From: Eimeria necatrix
Taxonomy: Eukaryota > Apicomplexa > Conoidasida > Eucoccidiorida > Eimeriidae
DNA length: 12,454 nucleotides
Assembly (NCBI RefSeq): GCF_000499385.1
Contig: NW_013651817.1
Coordinates: forward strand, 1 to 12,454
Direction of reading: 5' to 3'
In this document: positions 1 through 6,491 of the stretch, in pieces
How positions within the stretch are numbered: position 1 is the stretch's first letter
How the letters are laid out: each line of letters begins with the position of its first letter
Notes under the pieces: model-generated
Seen by the model: only the letters and a program-made list of their open reading frames with translations
What the model was told of the DNA's origin: nothing
Database searches by the model: none
Position numbers and translations under genes: made by a program

Positions 1-155
1 ACCCGGTTGGGGTTTGGGGTTTGGGGTTTGGGGTTTGGGGTTGGGGGTTTGGGGCTGCGGGCGAGGGGAGGCAGTGGAGCTCTGGGTTCTGCGGGATTAG
101 GGTTTAGGGTTTAGGGTTTAGGGTTTAGGGTTTAGGGTTTAGGGTTTGTGCGCAG

Positions 156-277
156 TTGGAGAGCAGGACGAGCGGATATCCATAACTGCTGTGTGTCTTT
201 CTTTGGCGGTTCATTTGCTTTGCTTTTGCATCGGCTTTATTCTCTCTTTTCCCAAACACGTTTCTTTCGCGCGACAG
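156..277 (+). CDS. Membrane-protein gene, exon 1 (first visible)
   Basis: The acceptor TGCGCAG ends at 155, directly after a TTTAGGG array, and the donor is CAG|GTTAGG at 277/278. From 158 it reads 40 codons, GEQDERISIT... to ...SFPKHVSFARQ, with a strong transmembrane segment (SITAVCLSLAVHLLCFCIGF). A second reading frame is also open here, so the frame choice rests on phase agreement with the following exons. A second possible acceptor CAG ends at 166 and would start the exon in phase 0. Confidence 0.5.
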
Positions 278-1155
278 GTTAGGGTTTAGGGTTTAGGGTT
301 TAGGGTTTAGGGTTTAGGGTTTGGGGTTTAGGGTTTAGGGTTTGGGGTTTAGGGTTTGGGGGTTGGGGTTTGCTGCTGCGCGGCTCGTGGCGCTGTCGCT
401 GTTGCTGCTTTCCAGCTCTTCAGGGTTGCCGCCGTTGCTGCTGCGGCGGCAATTAGGGTTTAGGGTTTAGGGTTTAGGGTTTAGGGTTTAGGGTTTAGGG
501 TTTGCGCGCAGATATTTCTGGTTTATAGCGTGGCGGCTTTCTGCGTGGAGATTCAACAGCGGTTTGTCGAAGATGATGACTCTTTAAATTTCTTGCCTTT
601 CATTTCGGGTCTTTTGCCCTTCGAGAAAATAATGGTAAACCCTAAACCCTAAACCCTAAACCCTAAACCCTAATTTGGGGGTTTCGAAAAGGTTGCGAAA
701 CCCTACGCCTGCTCGCGGGGTTTCAGCTTTCGGACTTGAGGGTTTAGGGTTTGGGGTTTGGGGTTTAGGGTTTTCTGGGGTCAGCGGCGTCAGCCGGCGT
801 GTCAGCTAGGGTTTAGGGTTTAGGGTTTAGGGTTTAGGGTTTAGGGTTTGTGGTTTGTGTCGTATCGCACGTGTGCGAGCGCTTCATAGCTCGTTCTTTC
901 GCGGCTCCGCGTGTTTGAAGGGTTTAGGGTTTAGGGTTTAGGGTTTAGGGTTTAGGGTTTGTGGTTTGTGGTTTGTGGTTTGGGTTTGAAAAGTTCTTCA
1001 GGGCTTTATTTCCCTTCATCTTCGTGGCCAGCGCATGCACTGCTGCGTGGCAGTTCGCGGATATCCCCGCGAGGCACTGGGCGGTTTTGCGGGCCCTCTT
1101 ATCCACCAATAGAGTGTTAACGGAAAGGACTCAAGAACTTGTCCGCGCCACTTGT

Positions 1156-1211
<56 letters not shown>

Positions 1212-1326
1212 GCAGCAGCAGCAACGGGAGGGGGCGGGGTGCGGGGAGGGGCGCGGCGGGGAACGCAGCAAACGCGGGCGCCGTAGGTGGCCTGGGTCTT
1301 ATGTTCCTGCTGCTGCTGCTGCTGCT

Positions 1327-1361
<35 letters not shown>

Positions 1362-1898
1362 GCTGCAGCTTATTTGAAGTCTATGGGAACTCCGTCTGTG
1401 GCGGCGCTGAAGGCCATGGGGCAGCAGCAGCAGCAGCTGCAGCCTGCTGCAGTTCGTGCGAAGGCAGCAGGTGGGTTTGCTGCTCGCAGCTTTGACGGTT
1501 AGGGTTTAGGGTTTAGGGGTTAGGGTTTAGGGTTTAGGGTTTGGGTCTTGCGCTGCTGCTGCAGGCGTGGACGTGGCTGCGCAGCCTGCTGCTGCTGCAG
1601 CGCCAGGTGTACGTACACCCCAGGCCCCGCCCGCAAACCCCAACCAGACGCAGCTGGAGAGTTTTGCTGCTGGACTTTCAGAAGAACAAAAAGAGCATTT
1701 TAAAAGAGTTATTGAAGAACAAGTAAATTTAAATTGCTTTTATCTTTTTATTCTTTTTTCTCTTTTTATTCTTTTTTATCTTCTCCAGTTTAGTCTAAAT
1801 TGCTTCTTATTCTCTTTTTCTCCCAAGTGCAAAGGCCCCCGCCGCTGCTGCTGCTGCTGCTGCTCTTGCTGCAGCACGCAGTACTGCTGCTAACACCT

Positions 1899-1949
<51 letters not shown>

Positions 1950-2483
1950 CTGAAGGGCAAATATGAGATCAGTTTGGTCTCTCTGTTGGCCAGAATAATG
2001 GGGAGGGGAATTAATTAATTAATTAATTAATTAATTAATTAATTAATTAATTAATATGTTAATTAATTAATGCAAGTTAAATATAAAATTTAAAAGTAAA
2101 GTTAAGCATAAAACACTAAGGCTGCTAAAAGGTGAAATAGAATAAAATGGAGTTAAAAAAGAAGTTTTTTTGTGGCTTTTTGTGGACCAGTGGAATAGTT
2201 GGAGAAATGAAAAAAATAAAATAAATAAAAGTTTTAAAAACTTTTGTTTATTCTAAAACTTTTTAATAAATAAAAGTTTTAAAAACGTTTATTTATTTTA
2301 AAACTTTTCAATAAATAAAAGTTTTAAAATGAACTTTCTGGTGTCTGGGGTGTCTGCATGCAGTACCGAAGGGCAGAGAGAGAAAGCAAAGAAAGAGAAA
2401 CCCACAAGGGCTGGAAAGATATAAACTGGAGCCAAATGTTGCTGTGGGGGGGTCTGTTTGTGGCCTGGTTGTACTGCAAATGA
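156..2483 (+). CDS. Proposed ten-exon gene, unrecognised multi-pass membrane protein (5' partial)
   Basis: Proposed exons: 156-277, 416-457, 512-634, 727-741, 890-921, 1002-1153, 1369-1497, 1565-1722, 1875-1976, 2364-2483. Joined from 158 they give 993 nt, one open frame of 330 residues ending at TGA 2481-2483. Every junction has GT-AG ends and matching phase. The product has hydrophobic segments in exon 1 (around AVCLSLAVHLLCFCIGFIL), exon 3, exon 6 (ALFPFIFVASACTAAW) and exon 10 (MLLWGGLFVAWLYC). Between the last two lies a Q/A/P-rich linker and a charged helical stretch (LSEEQKEHFKRVIEEQ). I do not recognise the family. An integral membrane protein with a soluble linker is inferred from composition only. 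No start codon is visible, so the gene probably begins left of the window. Alternatives: exon 4 may be skipped (phase allows it), exon 7 has a second in-phase donor at 1471, and translation could start at ATG 1383 with the upstream exons as untranslated leader. Convergent with the protease gene. Confidence 0.55.
416..457 (+). CDS. Membrane-protein gene, exon 2
   Basis: A 14-codon exon (LFRVAAVAAAAAIR) between acceptor TTTCCAG (ending 415) and donor AGG|GTTTAG at 457/458. The donor is the first heptamer of a telomere-type array, so the last exon codon AGG is itself part of the repeat. Phase is 0 on both sides. The alanine run comes from a GCT/GCG stretch. Short, therefore tentative. Another AG ends at 423. 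Confidence 0.42.
512..634 (+). CDS. Membrane-protein gene, exon 3
   Basis: 41 codons in phase 0, bounded by acceptor GCGCGCAG (ending 511, after a TTTAGGG array) and donor ATG|GTAAAC at 634/635. The peptide starts IFLVYSVAAFCVEIQQRF and ends LPFISGLLPFEKIM. Balanced composition, unlike the surrounding repeats, makes this one of the more convincing exons. It holds a hydrophobic segment followed by an acidic patch (VEDDD). Confidence 0.6.
727..741 (+). CDS. Membrane-protein gene, putative 15-nt micro-exon 4
   Basis: Five codons (LSDLR) between acceptor GGTTTCAG (ending 726) and donor AGG|GTTTAG at 741/742, phase 0 to phase 0. With it, the junction reads EKIM-LSDLR-LVLSRLRVFE, a continuous amphipathic helix. 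Without it, exon 3 joins exon 5 equally well in phase. An alternative exon at 785-810 was considered but breaks the frame with exon 5. Confidence 0.3.
890..921 (+). CDS. Membrane-protein gene, exon 5
   Basis: Ten codons (LVLSRLRVFE) plus two bases, between acceptor CTTCATAG (ending 889) and donor GG|GTTTAG at 921/922, again at the first heptamer of a telomere-type array. The two trailing G bases join the first G of the next exon to make a glycine codon. Confidence 0.48.
1002..1153 (+). CDS. Membrane-protein gene, exon 6
   Basis: 50 codons from ALFPFIFVASACTAAWQF to LTERTQELVRAT, with acceptor TTCTTCAG ending 1001 and a strong donor GTAAGC at 1154. It holds one hydrophobic segment followed by a basic, helical, probably soluble stretch. 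Normal codon composition separates it from the TTTGTGG-decayed telomere array on its left and the CAG array starting four bases inside the next intron. Confidence 0.6.
1158..1366 (+). repeat. Facing CAG and CTG arrays in intron 6
   Basis: A CAG array (about 1158-1224) and an interrupted CTG/TTG array (about 1306-1366) lie roughly 80 bases apart in the intron 1154-1368. They are complementary in the transcript, so a long hairpin could form. The spacer is G-rich, with no splice-bounded exon seen. Confidence 0.7.
1369..1497 (+). CDS. Membrane-protein gene, exon 7
   Basis: Follows a CTG-array acceptor (TGCTGTGCTGCAG, ending 1368). Its first two bases complete a serine codon with the T ending exon 6. 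It reads YLKSMGTPSVAALKAMG, then a run of five Q, then a Q/A/R-rich linker, and ends at GACG|GTTAGG (1497/1498). An equally phased donor GTGGGT at 1471 would shorten it. It holds two in-frame ATGs (1383 and one in GCCATGG, 1416-1418), so an N-terminus here, with a presequence-like start, cannot be excluded. Confidence 0.55.
1498..1545 (+). repeat. Telomere-type array filling a 67-nt intron
   Basis: About six TTTAGGG units, starting at the donor GTTAGG and occupying most of the intron 1498-1564. Only a short GGGTCTTGC and a CTGCTGCTGCAG acceptor remain. Confidence 0.75.
1565..1722 (+). CDS. Membrane-protein gene, exon 8
   Basis: 52 codons after acceptor CTGCTGCTGCAG (ending 1564), with donor CAA|GTAAAT at 1722/1723. 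It reads a V/A/P-rich linker (VDVAAQPAAAAAPGV) then the charged helix LSEEQKEHFKRVIEEQ. One copy of the GGTGTACGTACACC palindrome (1606-1619) lies inside it and encodes PGVRTPQ. The second half has ordinary coding composition and is persuasive. Confidence 0.62.
1875..1976 (+). CDS. Membrane-protein gene, exon 9
   Basis: 34 codons: HAVLLLTPT, a poly-Ala run from the GCA repeat, then LKGKYEISL. Acceptor CTTGCTGCAG ends at 1874; the donor TTG|GTCTCT at 1976/1977 is weak. Phase 0 on both sides fits the neighbouring exons. An acceptor at TTCTCCCAAG (ending 1828) has a better pyrimidine tract, but its frame runs into a stop in the repeat or breaks phase with exon 10. Exon boundaries are uncertain. 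Confidence 0.45.
2009..2330 (+). repeat. TTAA array and 45-bp A/T minisatellite in intron 9
   Basis: 2009-2070 is AATTAATT tetramer repeat. From 2221 a 45-base unit starting ATAAATAAAAG recurs at 2266 and, truncated, at 2311. Each unit has internal inverted repeats (AAAGTTTTAAAAACTTTT-like), so it can fold. The whole lies inside the proposed intron 1977-2363. No coding seen. Confidence 0.7.
2364..2483 (+). CDS. Membrane-protein gene, last exon
   Basis: 39 codons plus TGA. The acceptor GTCTGCATGCAG ends at 2363. The peptide is highly charged (YRRAERESKERETHKGWKD), then INWSQ, then a short C-terminal hydrophobic segment (MLLWGGLFVAWLYCK). The tryptophan-rich membrane segment directly before the stop suggests a C-terminal transmembrane helix. 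Non-repetitive, with normal coding character. Confidence 0.58.
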   Translation, partial: YRRAERESKERETHKGWKDINWSQMLLWGGLFVAWLYCK

Positions 2484-2602
2484 GGCGAAAAAAGGGAAAT
2501 AAATTAAAAATAATTAAAAATAAACAATTAAATTCTTTTATTTATTTATTTCGGCTTTTATTTGATCCATTTATTCGTTTTCCGAGGCGAACGACGCCAC
2601 TT

Positions 2603-2641
2603 GGGGTGTACGTACACCCCGCTGGGGTGTACGTACACCCC
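2603..2641. repeat. Paired perfect palindromes GGGGTGTACGTACACCCC
   Basis: Two identical 18-base perfect palindromes at 2603-2620 and 2624-2641, 21 bases start to start. The 14-base core GGTGTACGTACACC recurs at 1606-1619, 3705-3718 and 3930-3943. Function is not evident: a dimeric binding site, a mobile-element terminus or a cruciform former are possible. Confidence 0.85.
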
Positions 2642-3206
2642 AAGCACCCCGCCTCTAGCTTTCCCACCAACGCCTTTTCTCCTTTTTCTTCATTATTTCT
2701 CTTTTAGTCCACTTCGAGTCTATTTGAAGCCTCTGGGGCTTTCCTTTTACTCTTTTTTCTCCATTTTCTCTTTTAATTGCGCAAATTCCGAAGAAAATCC
2801 CAAGTCCTCTAGGCCTTATTAACTACTAATGTGCACATGCACATATATACTTATATATGTTTATATGGCATTTTAGCGCAAATTTAGACTCCAAATATCC
2901 CTAATATTGCAATTATTATATTATATTTATATTATATTCATATTATATTTATATTAATTATATTTATATTATATTTATTGCGCTTATTATTCGCATTTTG
3001 TTTATTTCCAATTGCGGACAGCTAAGAAGGCCTGCATGCAGAGACTGGGGCCCCACACGTGCGGCCACTTGTGCAAATATAATTTAATTTCTTAAATGCA
3101 AATTTATTATTTTTAATTTTCTCTTATTTGACTTTTTACTTGTTCACTGCATCATCTCAAATGCACATCGTGGCAACTCACAATAGTTTAATAAGACCTA
3201 TATATG

Positions 3207-3365
3207 CGTGCATGCATGCATGCATATGTAGCTGCATGCATGCATGCATGCATGCATTTTTTCGTGCATGCATGCATGCATATATAGCTGCATGCATGCA
3301 TGCATGCATTTTTCCATGCATGCATGCATGCATGCGTGCATGCATGCATGCATGCATGCATGCGT
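3207..3365. repeat. TGCATGCA array
   Basis: Five blocks of self-complementary TGCA tetramers, separated by short spacers (TATGTAGC, TTTTTTCG, TATATAGC, TTTTTCCA). TGCATGCA-type palindromes are typical ApiAP2 binding sequences in apicomplexans (family knowledge). Here the array length points to simple-sequence expansion, so regulation is only a possibility. Confidence 0.8.
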
Positions 3366-3704
3366 GCATTTGTAGCGGAAGTGGGCTCATATGTTTGTGG
3401 TGGACGATATGAATGCGTTTTTAGTTGTTTATATTTACTTTATTGAATTATAAATTAATTATAAATGCTAATTTATATTTATAAAGTTATAAATGTGCAT
3501 TTCTACTTATTCAAATAAAGCCAGCCGTGTGGGCCGGCGTGGTGTAGCTCTCCCGGTGTATAAGGATTTAGACATTAAAGTGTGTAAATAAATATGTTTA
3601 TTAAAATATAATTATTTATTTATTTATTTGTTTATTATTTGTTGTTGAAATAATAAACAAATCCATTTGCAAATGTGCATTTGGACAAACGCGCACTGCA
3701 TTGG

Positions 3705-3718
3705 GGTGTACGTACACC
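3705..3718. repeat. GGTGTACGTACACC palindrome copy
   Basis: Perfect 14-base palindrome in the convergent intergenic region. The left flank is TTGG, matching the first copy of the pair at 2603. Confidence 0.85.
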
Positions 3719-3784
3719 TGGAGGCCCGAAACGAAGAGAAGAATTTGTTCATTTGTCTTCTCTTTGTTGCTGCTTCTAAATGAA

Positions 3785-4070
3785 CGCATTATTACCATTA
3801 TTATAAATTATTATTATTTATTATTATTGTTATTATTATTATTTATTATTATTTATTATTATTATTATTATTGCAAACAATTCTTTTCGCAAAGACACCG
3901 AGAGGAGCTCCGGCTTGCGCAGCCACTCAGGTGTACGTACACCTCAGCATGCGCGTGTAGACACCGCAGCAACTCTTTTGCAACTGCTGCAAATATAAAT
4001 AGATATAAAACTATTTATTTATTATTTATTATTTATTTATTTATTATTTATTATTTATTTATTTATTTCG
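3785..4070. repeat. TTA and TTTA microsatellites
   Basis: TTA/ATT trinucleotide repeats at about 3790-3872 and TTTA/TTA repeats at about 4012-4067, separated by a unique stretch that carries the 3930 palindrome. No coding seen. Confidence 0.75.
3929..3944. repeat. AGGTGTACGTACACCT palindrome copy
   Basis: Perfect 16-base palindrome around the shared 14-base core, with CTC on the left and CAG on the right. A related, shorter palindrome, AGCTGTACATACAGCT (one mismatch in symmetry), occurs at 4135-4150. Confidence 0.8.
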
Positions 4071-4195
4071 TAGCCCATTAGACAAAAGAAACAAATTAGT
4101 TTGGGGCCTTTCTGAAGGAGCCAATAATGCCCCGAGCTGTACATACAGCTGGGGAGGGGGGGACAAAAAGAGGCCATGGACCATTCGAGACCCGC

Positions 4196-4446
4196 AGCTG
4201 CTGCTGCTGCTGCAGCTGCTGCTGCTGCAGCTGCAGCTGCTGCTGCTGCAGCTGCAGCTGCTGCTGCAGCTGCTGCTGCAGCTGCTGTGCCGCTATTCCC
4301 GTGATGCGGCTGCTGCTGCTGCATCTCTGCTGCTGCTGCTGCTGCATCTCTGTTGCTGCTGCTGCTACATCTCTGTCGCTGCTGCTGCTGCATCTCTGCT
4401 GCTGCTGCTGCTGCATCTCTGCTGCTGCTGCTGCTGCTGCTGCTGC
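4196..4446. repeat. CTG/CAGCTG block with a 23-bp minisatellite, 3' of the protease gene
   Basis: 4196-4290 alternates CTG runs with CAGCTG palindromes. From 4322 a 23-base unit beginning CATCTCTG recurs at 4345, 4368, 4391 and 4414. The block ends at the protease stop codon (4447-4449, minus strand), so it is probably transcribed as the start of its 3' UTR. Long open frames over it are repeat artefacts. Confidence 0.75.
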
Positions 4447-4540
4447 TTAGGAGGCAGCATAGATTTCTTCTCCGTCGGCGTTGGGGACTTCTTGGTGTTC
4501 TTTGTCGAAGACTTCCATGTGCTTCAGCTGGAGTGTGGGG

Positions 4541-4575
<35 letters not shown>

Positions 4576-4674
4576 AGCCACAACAGCAACATAGTTGTTT
4601 GTCTTTGTGTCTGCCATTGCTTCCGCGAGGCTTTTGGCAAAAGTTATAATATCTTCTTTGGTGGTATTCAGCAC
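4447..4674 (-). CDS. M16C protease, last exon
   Basis: 75 codons plus TAA. Acceptor TTTTGTTTGTTTGCAG is a textbook pyrimidine tract. It reads VLNTTKEDIITFAKSLAEAM, NNYVAVVASP, a poly-Ala run of nine, DPTLQLKHMEVFDKEHQEVP and ends EEIYAAS. This matches the family's C-terminal SLKDFKDFA...VAVVAS segment. The Ala run replaces the usual loop before the last strand. Confidence 0.93.
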
Positions 4675-4728
4675 CTGCAAACAAACAAAAGAACAAAACC
4701 AAAAACAACTAATTAAACCAATTCAAAA

Positions 4729-4766
<38 letters not shown>

Positions 4767-4881
4767 AGTGTCTGCAAGCAGCAGCAAACAGCCTCTCCCC
4801 CCGCTCAGCAGCAATATCCCTCGCGTCGCAGCAGCAGCAGCAGCAGCCGCCGCCCCGCGCTCCCCCCGCCCCCCCCGCTGC

Positions 4882-4914
<33 letters not shown>

Positions 4915-6021
4915 AGCTGCTGCTGCAGCAGACCTGCTGCCGGAACTTGTGTCTGTGCTGCTGCTGCTGCCTGGCCAGCAGCTGCCAAAAAGCCTTAGTC
5001 CCCTTTTTGTCATTAGGAAGGGGAAAGTCGACTTCGCGGAGAAAAGCCAAAACGGCCTTTTGGAGTTTTTGTGGGGTGGCAGCAGCAGCCCACTGCAGCA
5101 GGAACTGGGGTGTCTGCGCATACACCCGAAGAGTCTGCTGCAGCAAAGGGTCCCTATAAGACACAAAAGAATAAAACCCCGAAGCATCCAGCAGCAAACT
5201 GCTGCCATAGGCCCCCCCCTGCTCCCTTACAAGACCCCACAAGTGCTGGGAGGAGACGATCCCACACCCCACAAACCCGGGGCCCCACACCTCCCGCCCC
5301 ACACCCCACACGCGCCCGCCCAGGCCCACGTAGTTGACCTGCGCATGCATGCACACATTTATAATTGTTTGGTTATTTATTTATTTTATTTATTTTATTT
5401 ATTTGTTTTTTTTATTTGTTTGTTTATTTGTTTGTTTTATTTATTTGTTTGTTTGTTTGTTTTGTTTATTTGTTTGTTTTGTTTATTTGTTTGTTTATTT
5501 GTTTGTTTTGTTTATTTGTTTGTTTATTTGTTTGTTTGTCTTGTTTGTTGTGTTTGTTTATTTGTTTTATTTGTTTATTTGTTTTATTTGTTTGTTTGTT
5601 TGTTTGTTTTGTTTGTTTGTTTGTTTTATTTGTTTTGTTTTATTTATTTGTTTGTTTTGTTTGTTTTATTTGTTTGTTTTTATTTGTTTTGGTTTTGTTG
5701 AATTCTGTTCATTAAAACAAAATTAAATTAAATTAAATTAAATCCGAATAAAAATCAAAATTAAATTAAAAATAAAATTAAAGAAAATGTCTGAGAAAGG
5801 GAAGACTAGAAGGGAATAGAAAGAAAGGAGAAAGAAACAGAAAAAGGAGGTGCAGCACAGCAGCAGCAGCAGCAGCAGCAACTGCTGCTGCTGCACAGCA
5901 GCAGCAGCAAAAGAGCAGCAGCAACAGTAGCAGCAGCACATCAGTATCAGCACATCAGCAGCAGCACATCAGCAGCAGCACATCAGGAGCACACCACAAG
6001 CAGCACAGCAGCAGCAGCAGC

Positions 6022-6090
<69 letters not shown>

Positions 6091-6227
6091 AAATACCTTT
6101 GTGGGGACCAGAAGTGCTTCTCTGACGGGTTTGTTCAGCAGCTGCTGCTGCTCAATTTGGGAAACCCAAAATTGTTTTCTGTCGAAGCCTCTTTGTCCAA
6201 AAGGAGTGGAAAGCATGGTTTCGGTGT

Positions 6228-6261
<34 letters not shown>

Positions 6262-6443
6262 AGCAGACCCCACAGGCAGCCCCCCCAGCAAACCCCGCAG
6301 CGCCTCCAAACCCTCGCCTGCTGCTGCAGCAGCTAAGCTGCTGCTGTCTCCAGTTAAGTTCACTAAAGTGTTTTCCCGCTGCAGCAGTTTGCTGCGCAAA
6401 CTCTCCAACTCTGCTGCCAAAGACGGCCAGTCTGTCTCCGCCT

Positions 6444-6491
<48 letters not shown>

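Larger units (their letters stand above)
8..986 (+). repeat. Eight interstitial telomere-type arrays (TTTAGGG / TTTGGGG)
   Basis: Arrays at about 8-54 (mostly TTTGGGG), 97-148, 278-371, 453-503, 637-673 (opposite orientation, AAACCCT), 738-774, 807-849 and 919-986 (decaying to TTTGTGG). Non-repeat spacers of about 30-135 bases separate them, several of which read as exons. TTTAGGG is the apicomplexan telomere repeat, but unique spacers and the flanking gene show this is interstitial sequence. Positions 1-155 hold no exon I can place; a possible 27-nt one at 75-101 does not fit the phase of exon 1. Confidence 0.85.
2484..4446. other. Convergent intergenic region, ~2 kb
   Basis: Lies between the 3' ends of the two convergent genes. 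It contains an A/T-rich start, the palindromes at 2603-2641, AT-rich DNA with TATAT/ATTATATT repeats (about 2840-2990), the TGCATGCA array, A/T-rich stretches, further palindromes at 3705 and 3930, TTA and TTTA arrays, and a CTG/CAGCTG block. No exon with convincing composition was found. A small patch at about 3020-3075 after CTGCATGCAG resembles an acceptor, but the frames behind it close quickly. Both 3' UTRs must lie here. Confidence 0.6.

Noticed and set aside
785..810. An extra exon between the arrays at 738 and 807
   Set aside because: Acceptor and donor exist, but every choice ends in a phase that breaks the frame of exon 5.
1..990. A true chromosome end
   Set aside because: Arrays are short, interrupted by unique exon-like spacers and one is inverted. 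A terminal telomere would be a long uniform array.
3128..3412. Cys/Met/His/Ala open frames on both strands of the TGCA array
   Set aside because: TGCATGCA repeats are self-complementary and open on both strands by construction.
3510..3565. A possible tRNA in the GC-rich patch of the intergenic region
   Set aside because: No cloverleaf or conserved A and B boxes can be formed.
4055..4708. A 217-codon minus-strand open frame with Ala, Ser and Gln runs
   Set aside because: It is a different frame from the last protease exon and reads the CTG block in the 3' flank. No non-repeat part looks like a protein.
4595..5701. A 368-codon plus-strand open frame
   Set aside because: It runs antisense to the last two protease exons and then through a TTTG/TTTA array (Leu/Phe/Cys runs). 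The opposite strand has clear M16C homology.
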